Positions 9,901 through 21,065 of a stretch of 64,000 nucleotides of DNA are shown here, piece by piece. Location of the stretch: NCBI RefSeq assembly GCF_963576545.1, contig NC_083638.1:28927900-28991899 (forward strand). The letters are read 5' to 3'. Below the pieces are notes generated by a model that was not told the DNA's origin, searched no databases, and saw only the letters and a program-made list of their open reading frames with translations. A program made the translations under genes and the position numbers. Source of the stretch: Limanda limanda (taxonomy: Eukaryota; Chordata; Actinopteri; Pleuronectiformes; Pleuronectidae). Position 1 is the first letter of the stretch. Each line of letters starts with the position of its first letter.

Positions 9901-12651
9901 CAAAAATGCTGATGCAAAATACAGGAAATTCACCCTTTACTGTATGTGTTTTACTGTTATTAAATAAAAACCATAATCTTTGCAAGCAATGGTAAAGATC
10001 AAATTTATTTTAACTATGTTCTCTCAAACAGTCAGACAACAGCATATGTGACGGCAACAAGTATCAAATGTCTATAATAAAGGTAAAGCAACATGATTGC
10101 TGTTGTGTCCCTTATTTTATCTTTTGATTGTCAAAAAGGAGGGAACATTTTTTCTTGCACAAATTTACAATCCCTCAGCATATGTGAAGGACTTCTGACA
10201 TTTTTTGGGACTATCATCCAAGTACTGGGAATAGGACTCTGTTCCATACTTCCTCTTACGCTATTAGTTTCCATTTTTCTGAAGGATAAGAAAATGCCCC
10301 CTAACAAAACGTACTCAGGGTAACATGACAACAATAAAACGAATCTTCAAAATATAACTAAATATGTCACAAATTCAAGGGAATGCAGTTATAGGACACA
10401 AGAACACATGTAGCTGAACAATTCTTTGATCACAAACAAAAGATCTGGAATTGAAATTTGTGTATCTGTATAAATGTCCAGTATTTGATCATAGAGTAAA
10501 GACAGAGGATGCATCTCCACTTCCTTTCTCTACACAGAAATGACACCAAAATATCCCTAATACAAACACTGCAACTTTGCGATGATGACATCGTTTGGAA
10601 CTTAAGTCTATGCACTAGCGCTTGAGGGATGGAGCCGCAGTATCGAGGTCCATCTTATACATTTCATCAAAAAATCGTGAGTCAGTGTCAGCTGTCAAGT
10701 TTCCCATGTTTTCATAGCATCAAATAACTAATTAAAACCAAACTTCCCAGGAAGGAGCACTTGAACAGACATCATTGCCATTACAAATATCTACATCAGA
10801 AGCCCTTTTTGAGAAAATGTATTTGATGTGGAATTATATTTAAAATTTAGTCCATGTCCCATCCACCAACATTGAGGAGGCAGGATTCATGCCCTTTACT
10901 GCAGCCAGCCACAAGGGAGCAATCAACACCCTTTTCCTTCATATTTTTGGATTTGTCCTGTGGACCGTCTTTATAAACTGTCTGTGAATATGATGCATAC
11001 TGTACCACTGAACTGAAATCTTAAATGACTACGACTAAGAGCACTTGGCTGTAATACAAATACCTGAAGCAATCTTAAGGTTAAAGTTTTGTTTTAATGT
11101 TACAAAACTAAAAATTTTAAAAACACATTTGCCAAGTTGTTTATCAAAAGGTCAGATCAACGTGGGAACAAGACTCTTTGATAATGTTATATTTCTACGG
11201 TACATTACCAGGACCTTTAATAGACTTTACTATCAATTTAGATCTGTATTAAATGTTTGATTGTGTAATTGGCTCATGATCAAATTTGCAATGCAAAGCT
11301 AAAGTCTCTATGTGTGTCTGTGAATCTAAAGAAAATAGAGACAATTCAAAAAACTGCTTGGGACATTTTGCCAGCCACTTTTGACACGGTCCCTAACATC
11401 AGCTCATCATTTTTCCATCTACTATCAAACCCCACAGGTGTGCAGGCTTCAGCCCTGCATGACGACGCAAAAATAACATGTGTGTAAGATCAGTGAAGTT
11501 CCCCTGATCTTTACTATTGCACCTTCAGATAGTCAAACAACCCCCTTATCCTTTGGAGCCCCTCAACATCTAAACAGTTGATTGACTACAATCTTTTTTT
11601 TTTATGGATAGTTCTCTTTATTAACCCTGTATAAAGAAAACCCCTTGTCTCCTCTTCCCCCCCACTAACCAGAAATGGAGCCAAAATATCCCAGATATGA
11701 ACACTGCAATCTTGCGTAGTTGGAGCCAGTGTCTGAAAGTAGCGATTGGAGGATCAAGCCAAGGTAACGAGGTCCTGCAGACTCGCGCTCAACCAATTGT
11801 GGGTCAGTCTCAGCAAATGATCTCTGACCACATTTTCTATAGCATCATTAGCATTGTGTGATATAAAATACGCAAATGACAGAAAACATCTTCGAGAAAT
11901 ATGTATTTGATGTGTACTTTGCGTTTTTAGTTTTTGTCCACGTTCCATACACTAACATGGAACAGGCAGGATTTATGACCTATGCTAAGGCCACTTTTTT
12001 GGAACTTGAATATTTAGCTCTGTGACTCAAGTGTAATAAATGAGGCACAATCTGAGGCTACCTAACTTCCCCTCTGCGTTTTTAGCCTGTTTGTTTATAT
12101 TTTGTCAAGTCATCATTACATTTTAAAGCTTCTTTGACTCCTAGTGCTTTATTTCCGCATAGTTTGTTTTATTCCTTAAAAGGACTATGATCAACTGACA
12201 ATGCAACAATGACAGAGCCACTTTTACCATTATTCTACAGGGATTTTTTTTTTTTAACCATAAGGTCAATTAACATCAGGTAACCTGCCTCCTTAAAGTG
12301 ATTTCATTTTTAATTGCAAAAGAGTTAGGATGGTGTCTGTGTGAGAAGAACGTAAGAGATTACGTTTGTGCCAAAGGTCGTTTCAATGGGAATACATATA
12401 TTTATCACTCAGTTAAAATTTGTCATGCTTCTTCTTAAATAATAGAAGATCCTATTGGTACAAGTTCATTCTTCAACAAGTATTAAGCTTTAAAAAGTGT
12501 CACCTGTGTTGATCCACCTACTGACCAGAGATAACAAACTATGTTGAAACACTGGGTTTGTCAGTGGAGTCCTCCCTTGGAAGGTTTATTTAGGCCTAAC
12601 ATTGTGGATCCCAGCCCATAATAATCCTGCAGACACACCTGTAGAGGAGAG
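9901..12651 (+). repeat. array spacer 3
   Basis: GCCAGCCAC type (near 11369) with GTGTGATATAAAAT near 11856. The closest relatives are spacers 7 and 8. Its distal end carries AGAGTTAGGATGG near 12323, shared with the DNA upstream of copies 8, 9 and 10; the other copies have AGAGTATGGATGG. Non-coding. Confidence 0.85.
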
Positions 12652-12658
12652 TATAAAG
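12652..12658 (+). promoter_or_regulatory. TATA box, HCE copy 4
   Basis: TATAAAG lies 93 bp before the ATG and is followed by A. Confidence 0.75.
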
Positions 12659-12744
12659 AGCCTGGACAGCACTGAGTCAAACAGAAAGCATCAGGAGTGT
12701 CTCCTCTCCACAGAAGCTCCACAGCCTCCACACCCACCCTGAAG

Positions 12745-13623
12745 ATGACTCCCAGTGTCAGCCTACTGCTGCTGCTCCTGCTCGGCCTCTCTCAGGCTCA
12801 TCCTCTTCAGGAGGAGGGAGTTGAAGAAGATGTTCCCGAGGACACCATGGACATCACCAACATGATTCTGACCTCAAACAACGCCATAGATGAGATACAA
12901 GAGGAGGAACTTGAAGAAGAGGTTCCCGAGGGCAGCATGGACATCACCACCAGGATTCTGACCTCAAACAATGCCACAGATGAGCTCCTGCTGGAAGGAG
13001 ACATGCTTGCTCCGAGAACCAGGAACGCCATGAGGTGCTGGTCCCAGAAATGCCTGTGGAAGAAATCCTCCAACGGTCAGGTGGTGATCCCCTTCACCAT
13101 GAGCAGAGAGTTCAGCAGCATGGAGAGGCAGAAGATCGACCGTGCCATGAAATCCTTCCAGGGCAGGACCTGCATCCGCTTTGTCCCCCGTCAGAACCAG
13201 TACGACTACATCAGCATCGAGAACAGAGGCGGATGTTTCTCCTCTCTGGGCAGAGTGGGAGGCAGACAGGTGCTCTCTCTCAACAAGCGGGGCTGTGTCT
13301 ACTACGGAATCATCCAGCACGAATTCAACCACGCTCTGGGCTTCCAGCACGAGCAGACCAGGAGCGACCGCGACAGCTACGTCAGGATCAACTGGGCGAA
13401 CATCAACCAGCGGATGGCCTACAACTTCTACAAGTCGAACACCAACAACCTGAACACTCCCTACGACTACTCCTCCATCATGCACTACGGAAAAACAGCC
13501 TTCTCCATCCAGCGGGGGAGGGACAGCATCACCCCCATCCCCAACGCCAACGTCCGGATCGGCCAGAGGCAGGGCATGTCCTCCTGGGACATCATGAGGA
13601 TCAACAGGCTCTATAGCTGCTAA
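12745..13623 (+). CDS. hce: high choriolytic enzyme-like hatching astacin protease, copy 4 (Y280S form)
   Basis: Intronless, 292 aa. It differs from copy 1 at one residue: tyrosine 280 is serine (TCC at 13582-13584), twelve residues before the terminal cysteine and away from the zinc ligands. It shares this change with copies 5, 8, 9 and 10, and the synonymous AACAATGCC (AAT) in the second propeptide repeat with copies 8 and 9. The zinc helix is encoded at 13318-13353 and AATAAA is at 13686-13691. Copies 4, 8 and 9 form one subtype. Confidence 0.95.
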   Translation: MTPSVSLLLLLLLGLSQAHPLQEEGVEEDVPEDTMDITNMILTSNNAIDEIQEEELEEEVPEGSMDITTRILTSNNATDELLLEGDMLAPRTRNAMRCWSQKCLWKKSSNGQVVIPFTMSREFSSMERQKIDRAMKSFQGRTCIRFVPRQNQYDYISIENRGGCFSSLGRVGGRQVLSLNKRGCVYYGIIQHEFNHALGFQHEQTRSDRDSYVRINWANINQRMAYNFYKSNTNNLNTPYDYSSIMHYGKTAFSIQRGRDSITPIPNANVRIGQRQGMSSWDIMRINRLYSC

Positions 13624-16372
13624 CAAAAATGCTGATGCAAATTACAGGAAATTCACCCTTTACTGTATGTGTTTTACTGTTATTAAATAAAAACCATAAT
13701 CTTTGCAAGCAATGGTAAAGATCAAATTTATTTTAACTATGTTCTCTCAAACAGTCAGACAACAGCATATGTGACGGCAACAAGTATCAAATGTCTATAA
13801 TAAAGGTAAAGCAACATGATTGCTGTTGTGTCCCTTATTTTATCTTTTGATTGTCAAAATGGAGCGAACATTTTTTCTTGCACAAATTTACAATCCCTCA
13901 GCATATGTGAAGGACTTCTGACATTTTTTGGGACTTTCATCCAAGTACTGGGAATAGGACTCTGTTCCATACTTCCTCTTACGCTATTAGTTTCCATTTT
14001 TCTGAAGGATAAGAAAATGCCCCCTAACAAAACGTACTCAGGGTAACATGACAACAATAAAACGAATCTTCAAAATATAACTAAATATGTCAGAAATTCA
14101 AGGGAATGCAGTTATAGGACACAAGAACACATGTAGCTGAACAATTCTTTGATCACAAACAAACGATCTGGAATTGAAATTTGTGTATCTGTATAAATGT
14201 CCAGTATTTGATCATAGAGTAAAGACAGAGGATGCATCTCCACTTCCTTTCTCTACACAGAAATGACACCAAAATATCCCTAATACAAACACTGCAACTT
14301 TGCGATGATGACATCGTTTGGAACTTAAGTCTATGCACTAGCGCTTGAGGGATGGAGCCGCAGTATCGAGGTCCATCTTATACATTTCATCAACAAATCG
14401 TGAGTCAGTGTCAGCTGTCAAGTTTCCCATGTTTTCATAGCATCAAATAACTAATTAAAACCAAACTTCCCAGGAAGGAGCACTTGAACAGACATCATTG
14501 CCATCACAAATATCTACATCAGAATCCCTCTTTGAGAAAATGTATTTGATGTGGACTTATATTTAGAATTTAGTCCATGTCCCAACCACCAACATTGAGG
14601 AGGCAGGATTCATGACCTGTACTGCAGCCAGCCACAAGGGAGCAATCAACACCCTTTTCCTTCATATTTTTGGATTTGTCCTGTGGACCGTCTTTATAAA
14701 CTGTCTGTGAATATGATGCATACTGTACCACTGAACTGAAATCTTAAATGACTACGACTAAGAGCACTTGGCTGTAATACAAATACCTGAAGCAATCTTA
14801 AGGTTAAAGTTTTGTTTTAATGTTACAAAACTAAAAATTTGAAAAACACATTTGCCAAGTTGTTTATCAAAAGGTCAGATCAACGTGGGAACAAGACTCT
14901 TTGATAATGTCATATTTCTACGGTACATTACCAGGACCTTTAATAGACTTTACTATCAATTTAGATCTGTATTAAATGTTTGATTGTGTAATTGGCTCAT
15001 GATCAAATTTGCAATGCAAAGCTAAAGTCTCTATGTGTGTCTGTGAATCTAAAGAAAATAGAGACAATTCAAAAAACTGCTTGGGACATTTTGCAGGCAC
15101 TTTTGACACGGTCCCTAACATCAGCTCATCATTTTTCCATCTACTATCAAACCCCACAGGTGTGCAGGCTTCAGCCCTGCATGACGACGCAAAAATAACA
15201 TGTGTGTAAGATCAGTGAAGTTCCCCTGATCTTTACTATTGCACCTTCAGATAGTCAAACAACCCCCTTATCCTTTGGAGCCCCTCAACATCTAAACAGT
15301 TGATTGACTACAATCTTTTTTTTTTATGGATAGTTCTCTTTATTAACCCTGTATAAAGAAAACCCCTTGTCTCCTCTTCTCCCCCACTAACCAGAAATGG
15401 AGCCAAAATATCCCAGATATGAACACTGCATTCTTGCGTAGTTAGAGCCAGAGTCTGAAAGAAGCGATTGGAGGATCAAGCCAAGGTAACGAGGTCCTGC
15501 AGACTCGCGCTCAACCAGTTGTGGGTCAGTCTCAGCAAATGATCTCTGACCACATTTTCTATAGCATCATTAGCATTGTGTGATATAAAATACGCAAATG
15601 ACAGAAAACATCTTCAAGAAATATGTATTTGATGTGTACTTTGCGTTTTTAGTTTTTGTCCACGTTCCATACACTAACATGGAACAGGCAGGATTTATGA
15701 CCTATGCTAAGGCCACTTTTTTGGAACTTGAATATTTAGCTCTGTGACTCAAGTGTAATAAATGAGGCACAATCTGAGGCTACCTAACTTCCCCTCTGCG
15801 TTTTTAGCCTGTTTGTTTATATTTTGTCAAGTCATCATTACATTTTAAAGCTTCTTTGACTCCTAGTGCTTTATTTCCGCATAGTTTGTTTTATTCCTTA
15901 AAAGGACTATGATCAACTGACAATGCAACAATGACAGAGCCACTTTTACCATTATTCTACAGGGATTTTTTTTTTTAACCACAAGGTCAATTAACATCAG
16001 GTAACCTGCCTCCTTAAAGTGATTTCATTTTTAATTGCAAAAGAGTATGGATGGTGTCTGTGTGAGAAGAACGTAAGAGATTACGTTTGTGTCAAAGGTC
16101 ATTTCAATGGGAATACATATATTTATCACTCAGTTAAAATTTGATGTGCTTCTTCTTAAATAATAGAAGATCCTATTGGTACAAGTTCATTCTTCAACAA
16201 GTATTAAGCTTTAAAAAGTGTCACCTGTGTTGATCCACCTACTGACCAGAGATAACAAACTATGTTGAAACACTGGGTTTGTCAGTGGAGTCCTCCCTTC
16301 GAAGGTTTATTTAGGCCTAACATTGTGGATCCCAGCCCAAAATAATCCTGCAGACACACCTGTAGAGGAGAG
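13624..16372 (+). repeat. array spacer 4
   Basis: GCAGGCAC type (near 15091) with GGACTTATATTTAGAA near 14563. It shares CATCTTCAAGAAATATG near 15609 with spacer 9 only; all others have TTCGAG. Its distal part carries TTTGATGTGCTTC near 16140, shared with the region before copy 10. Non-coding. Confidence 0.85.
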
Positions 16373-16379
16373 TATAAAG
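16373..16379 (+). promoter_or_regulatory. TATA box, HCE copy 5
   Basis: TATAAAG lies 93 bp before the ATG. Upstream, this copy alone has CAGCCCAAAATAAT where the others have CAGCCCATAATAAT. Confidence 0.75.
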
Positions 16380-16465
16380 AGCCTGGACAGCACTGAGTCA
16401 AACAGAAAGCATCAGGAGTGTCTCCTCTCCACAGAAGCTCCACAGCCTCCACACCCACCCTGAAG

Positions 16466-17344
16466 ATGACTCCCAGTATCAGCCTACTGCTGCTGCTCCT
16501 GCTCGGCCTCTCTCAGGCTCATCCTCTTCAGGAGGAGGGAGTTGAAGAAGATGTTCCCGAGGACACCATGGACATCACCAACATGATTCTGACCTCAAAC
16601 AACGCCATAGATGAGATACAAGAGGAGGAACTTGAAGAAGAGGTTCCCGAGGGCAGCATGGACATCACCACCAGGATTCTGACCTCAAACAACGCCACAG
16701 ATGAGCTCCTGCTGGAAGGAGACATGCTTGCTCCGAGAACCAGGAACGCCATGAGGTGCTGGTCCCAGAAATGCCTGTGGAAGAAATCCTCCAACGGTCA
16801 GGTGGTGATCCCCTTCACCATGAGCAGAGAGTTCAGCAGCATGGAGAGGCAGAAGATCGACCGTGCCATGAAATCCTTCCAGGGCAGGACCTGCATCCGC
16901 TTTGTCCCCCGTCAGAACCAGTACGACTACATCAGCATCGAGAACAGAGGCGGATGTTTCTCCTCTCTGGGCAGAGTGGGAGGCAGACAGGTGCTCTCTC
17001 TCAACAAGCGGGGCTGTGTCTACTACGGAATCATCCAGCATGAATTCAACCACGCTCTGGGCTTCCAGCACGAGCAGACCAGGAGCGACCGCGACAGCTA
17101 CGTCAGGATCAACTGGGCGAACATCAACCAGCGGATGGCCTACAACTTCTACAAGTCGAACACCAACAACCTGAACACTCCCTACGACTACTCCTCCATC
17201 ATGCACTACGGAAAAACAGCCTTCTCCATCCAGCGGGGGAGGGACAGCATCACCCCCATCCCCAACGCCAACATCCGGATCGGCCAGAGGCAGGGCATGT
17301 CCTCCTGGGACATCATGAGGATCAACAGGCTCTATAGCTGCTAA
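16466..17344 (+). CDS. hce: high choriolytic enzyme-like hatching astacin protease, copy 5 (most diverged protein)
   Basis: Intronless, 292 aa, and the most changed of the twelve proteins: V5I in the signal peptide (16478-16480), V270I (17273-17275) and Y280S (17303-17305). All are conservative or lie away from the active site. The zinc helix is encoded at 17039-17074; its first histidine codon is CAT rather than CAC, a change that shortens an overlapping non-coding frame. AATAAA is at 17407-17412. Its neighbourhood matches copy 10, but copy 10 lacks the two Val-to-Ile changes, so these arose after the block duplication or were erased from copy 10 by conversion. Confidence 0.95.
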   Translation: MTPSISLLLLLLLGLSQAHPLQEEGVEEDVPEDTMDITNMILTSNNAIDEIQEEELEEEVPEGSMDITTRILTSNNATDELLLEGDMLAPRTRNAMRCWSQKCLWKKSSNGQVVIPFTMSREFSSMERQKIDRAMKSFQGRTCIRFVPRQNQYDYISIENRGGCFSSLGRVGGRQVLSLNKRGCVYYGIIQHEFNHALGFQHEQTRSDRDSYVRINWANINQRMAYNFYKSNTNNLNTPYDYSSIMHYGKTAFSIQRGRDSITPIPNANIRIGQRQGMSSWDIMRINRLYSC

Positions 17345-20093
17345 CAACAATGCTGATGCAAAATACAGGAAATTCACCCTTTACTGTATGTGTTTTACTG
17401 TTATTAAATAAAAACCATAATCTTTGCAAGCAATGGTAAAGATCAAATTTATTTTAACTATGTTCTCTCAAACAGTCAGACAACAGCATATGTGACGGCA
17501 ACAAGTATCAAATGTCTATAATAAAGGTAAAGCAACATGATTGCTGTTGTGTCCCTTATTTTATCTTTTGATTGTCAAAATGGAGCGAACATTTTTTCTT
17601 GCACAAATTTACAATCCCTCAGCATATGTGAAGGACTTCTGACATTTTTTGGGACTTTCATCCAAGTACTGGGAATAGGACTCTGTTCCATACTTCCTCT
17701 TACGCTATTAGTTTCCATTTTTCTGAAGGATAAGAAAATGCCCCCTAACAAAACGTACTCAGGGTAACATGACAACAATAAAACGAATCTTCAAAATATA
17801 ACTAAATATGTCAGAAATTCAAGGGAATGCAGTTATAGGACACAAGAACACATGTAGCTGAACAATTCTTTGATCACAAACAAACGATCTGGAATTGAAA
17901 TTTGTGTATCTGTATAAATGTCCAGTATTTGATCATAGAGTAAAGACAGAGGATGCATCTCCACTTCCTTTCTCTACACAGAAATGACACCAAAATATCC
18001 CTAATACAAACACTGCAACTTTGCGATGATGACATCGTTTGGAACTTAAGTCTATGCACTAGCGCTTGAGGGATGGAGCCGCAGTATCGAGGTCCATCTT
18101 ATACATTTCATCAACAAATCGTGAGTCAGTGTCAGCTGTCAAGTTTCCCATGTTTTCATAGCATCAAATAACTAATTAAAACCAAACTTCCCAGGAAGGA
18201 GCACTTGAACAGACATCATTGCCATCACAAATATCTACATCAGAATCCCTCTTTGAGAAAATGTATTTGATGTGGACTTATATTTAGAATTTAGTCCATG
18301 TCCCAACCACCAACATTGAGGAGGCAGGATTCATGACCTGTACTGCAGCCAGACACAAGGGAGCAATCAACACCCTTTTCCTTCATATTTTTGGATTTGT
18401 CCTGTGGACCGTCTTTATAAACTCTCTGTGAATATGATGCATACTGTACCACTGAACTGAAATCTTAAATGACTACGACTAAGAGCACTTGGCTGTAATA
18501 CAAATACCTGAAGCAATCTTAAGGTTAAAGTTTTGTTTTAATGTTACAAAACTAAAAATTTGAAAAACACATTTGCCAAGTTGTTTATCAAAAGGTCAGA
18601 TCAACGTGGGAACAAGACTCTTTGATAATGTCATATTTCTACGGTACATTACCAGGACCTTTAATAGACTTTACTATCAATTTAGATCTGTATTAAATGT
18701 TTGATTGTGTAATTGGCTCATGATCAAATTTGCAATGCAAAGCTAAAGTCTCTATGTGTGTCTGTGAATCTAAAGAAAATAGAGACAATTCAAAAAACTG
18801 CTTGGGACATTTTGCAGGCACTTTTGACACGGTCCCTAACATCAGCTCATCATTTTCCCATCTACTATCAAACCCCACAGTGTGCAGGCTTCAGCCCTGC
18901 ATGACGACGCAAAAATAACATGTGTGTAAGATCAGTGAAGTTCCCCTGATCTTTACTATTGCACCTTCAGATAGTCAAACAACCCCCTTATCCTTTGGAG
19001 CCCCTCAACATCTAAACAGTTGATTGACTACAATCTTTTTTTTTTATGGATAGTTCTCTTTATTAACCCTGTATAAAGAAAACCCCTTGTCTCCTCTTCT
19101 TCCCCACTAACCAGAAATGGAGCCAAAATATCCCAGATATGAACACTGCATTCTTGCTTAGTTGGAGCCAGAGTCTGAAAGTAGCGATTGGAGGATCAAG
19201 CCAAGGTAACAAGGTCCTGCAGACTCGCGCTCAACCAGTTGTGGGTCAGTCTCAGCAAATGATCTCTGACCACATTTTCTATAGCATCATTAGCATTGTG
19301 TGATATAAAATACGCAAATGACAGAAAACATCTTCGAGAAATATGTATTTGATGTGTACTTTGCGTTTTTAGTTTTTGTCCACGTTCCATACACTAACAT
19401 GGAACAGGCAGGATTTATGACCTATGCTAAGGCCACTTTTTTGGAACTTGAATATTTAGCTCTGTGACTCAAGTGTAATAAATGAGGCACAATCTGAGGC
19501 TACCTAACTTCCCCTCTGCGTTTTTAGCCTGTTTGTTTATATTTTGTCAAGTCATCATTACATTTTAAAGCTTCTTTGACTCCTAGTGCTTTATTTCCGC
19601 ATAGTTTGTTTTATTCCTTAAAAGGACTATGATCAACTGACAATGCAACAATGACAGAGCCACTTTTACCATTATTCTACAGGGATTTTTTTTTTTAAAC
19701 CATAAGGTCAATTAACATCAGGTAACCTGCCTCCTTAAAGTGATTTCATTTTTAATTGCTAAAGAGTATGGATGGTGTCTGTGTGAGAAGAACGTAAGAG
19801 ATTACGTTTGTGCCAAAGGTCGTTTCAATGGGAATACATATATTTATCACTCAGTTAAAATTTGTCATGCTTCTTCTTAAATAATAGAAGATCCTATTGG
19901 TACAAGTTCATTCTTCAACAAGTATTAAGCTTTAAAAAGTGTCACCTGTGTTGATCCACCTACTGACCAGAGATAACAAACTATGTTGAAACACTGGGTT
20001 TGTCAGTGGAGTCCTCCCTTGGAAGGTTTATTTAGGCCTAACATTGTGGATCCCAGCCCATAATAATCCTGCAGACACACCTGTAGAGGAGAG
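17345..20093 (+). repeat. array spacer 5
   Basis: GCAGGCAC type (near 18812). It shares with spacer 10 a one-base deletion giving CCACAGTGTGCAGG near 18877, CTTGCTTAGTTGG near 19154 and GGTAACAAGGTCC near 19205. Non-coding; blocks A and B are present. Confidence 0.85.
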
Positions 20094-20100
20094 TATAAAG
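20094..20100 (+). promoter_or_regulatory. TATA box, HCE copy 6
   Basis: TATAAAG lies 93 bp before the ATG and is followed by A. Confidence 0.75.
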
Positions 20101-20186
20101 AGCCTGGACAGCACTGAGTCAAACAGAAAGCATCAGGAGTGTCTCCTCTCCACAGAAGCTCCACAGCCTCCACACCCACCCTGAAG

Positions 20187-21065
20187 ATGACTCCCAGTGT
20201 CAGCCTACTGCTGCTGCTCCTGCTCGGCCTCTCTCAGGCTCATCCTCTTCAGGAGGAGGGAATTGAAGAAGATGTTCCCGAGGACACCATGGACATCACC
20301 AACATGATTCTGACCTCAAACAACGCCATAGATGAGATACAAGAGGAGGAACTTGAAGAAGAGGTTCCCGAGGGCAGCATGGACATCACCACCAGGATTC
20401 TGACCTCAAACAACGCCACAGATGAGCTCCTGCTGGAAGGAGACATGCTTGCTCCGAGAACCAGGAACGCCATGAGGTGCTGGTCCCAGAAATGCCTGTG
20501 GAAGAAATCTTCCAACGGTCAGGTGGTGATCCCCTTCACCATGAGCAGAGAGTTCAGCAGCATGGAGAGGCAGAAGATCGACCGTGCCATGAAATCCTTC
20601 CAGGGCAGGACCTGCATCCGCTTTGTCCCCCGTCAGAACCAATACGACTACATCAGCATCGAGAACAGAGGCGGATGTTTCTCCTCTCTGGGCAGAGTGG
20701 GAGGCAGACAGGTGCTCTCTCTCAACAAGCGGGGCTGTGTCTACTACGGAATCATCCAGCACGAATTCAACCACGCTCTGGGCTTCCAGCACGAGCAGAC
20801 CAGGAGCGACCGCGACAGCTACGTCAGGATCAACTGGGCGAACATCAACCAGCGGATGGCCTACAACTTCTACAAGTCGAACACCAACAACCTGAACACT
20901 CCCTACGACTACTCCTCCATCATGCACTACGGAAAAACAGCCTTCTCCATCCAGCGGGGGAGGGACAGCATCACCCCCATCCCCAACGCCAACGTCCGGA
21001 TCGGCCAGAGGCAGGGCATGTCCTACTGGGACATCATGAGGATCAACAGGCTCTATAGCTGCTAA
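20187..21065 (+). CDS. hce: high choriolytic enzyme-like hatching astacin protease, copy 6 (V26I form)
   Basis: Intronless, 292 aa. The only protein change from copy 1 is V26I in the acidic propeptide (ATT at 20262-20264), shared with copy 11. It also shares with copy 11 the synonymous AAATCTTCC near 20506 and CAGAACCAATAC near 20634, and the upstream GCTAAAGAG near 19758. These four markers make copies 6 and 11 clear block-duplication partners. The zinc helix is encoded at 20760-20795 and AATAAA is at 21128-21133. Confidence 0.95.
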   Translation: MTPSVSLLLLLLLGLSQAHPLQEEGIEEDVPEDTMDITNMILTSNNAIDEIQEEELEEEVPEGSMDITTRILTSNNATDELLLEGDMLAPRTRNAMRCWSQKCLWKKSSNGQVVIPFTMSREFSSMERQKIDRAMKSFQGRTCIRFVPRQNQYDYISIENRGGCFSSLGRVGGRQVLSLNKRGCVYYGIIQHEFNHALGFQHEQTRSDRDSYVRINWANINQRMAYNFYKSNTNNLNTPYDYSSIMHYGKTAFSIQRGRDSITPIPNANVRIGQRQGMSYWDIMRINRLYSC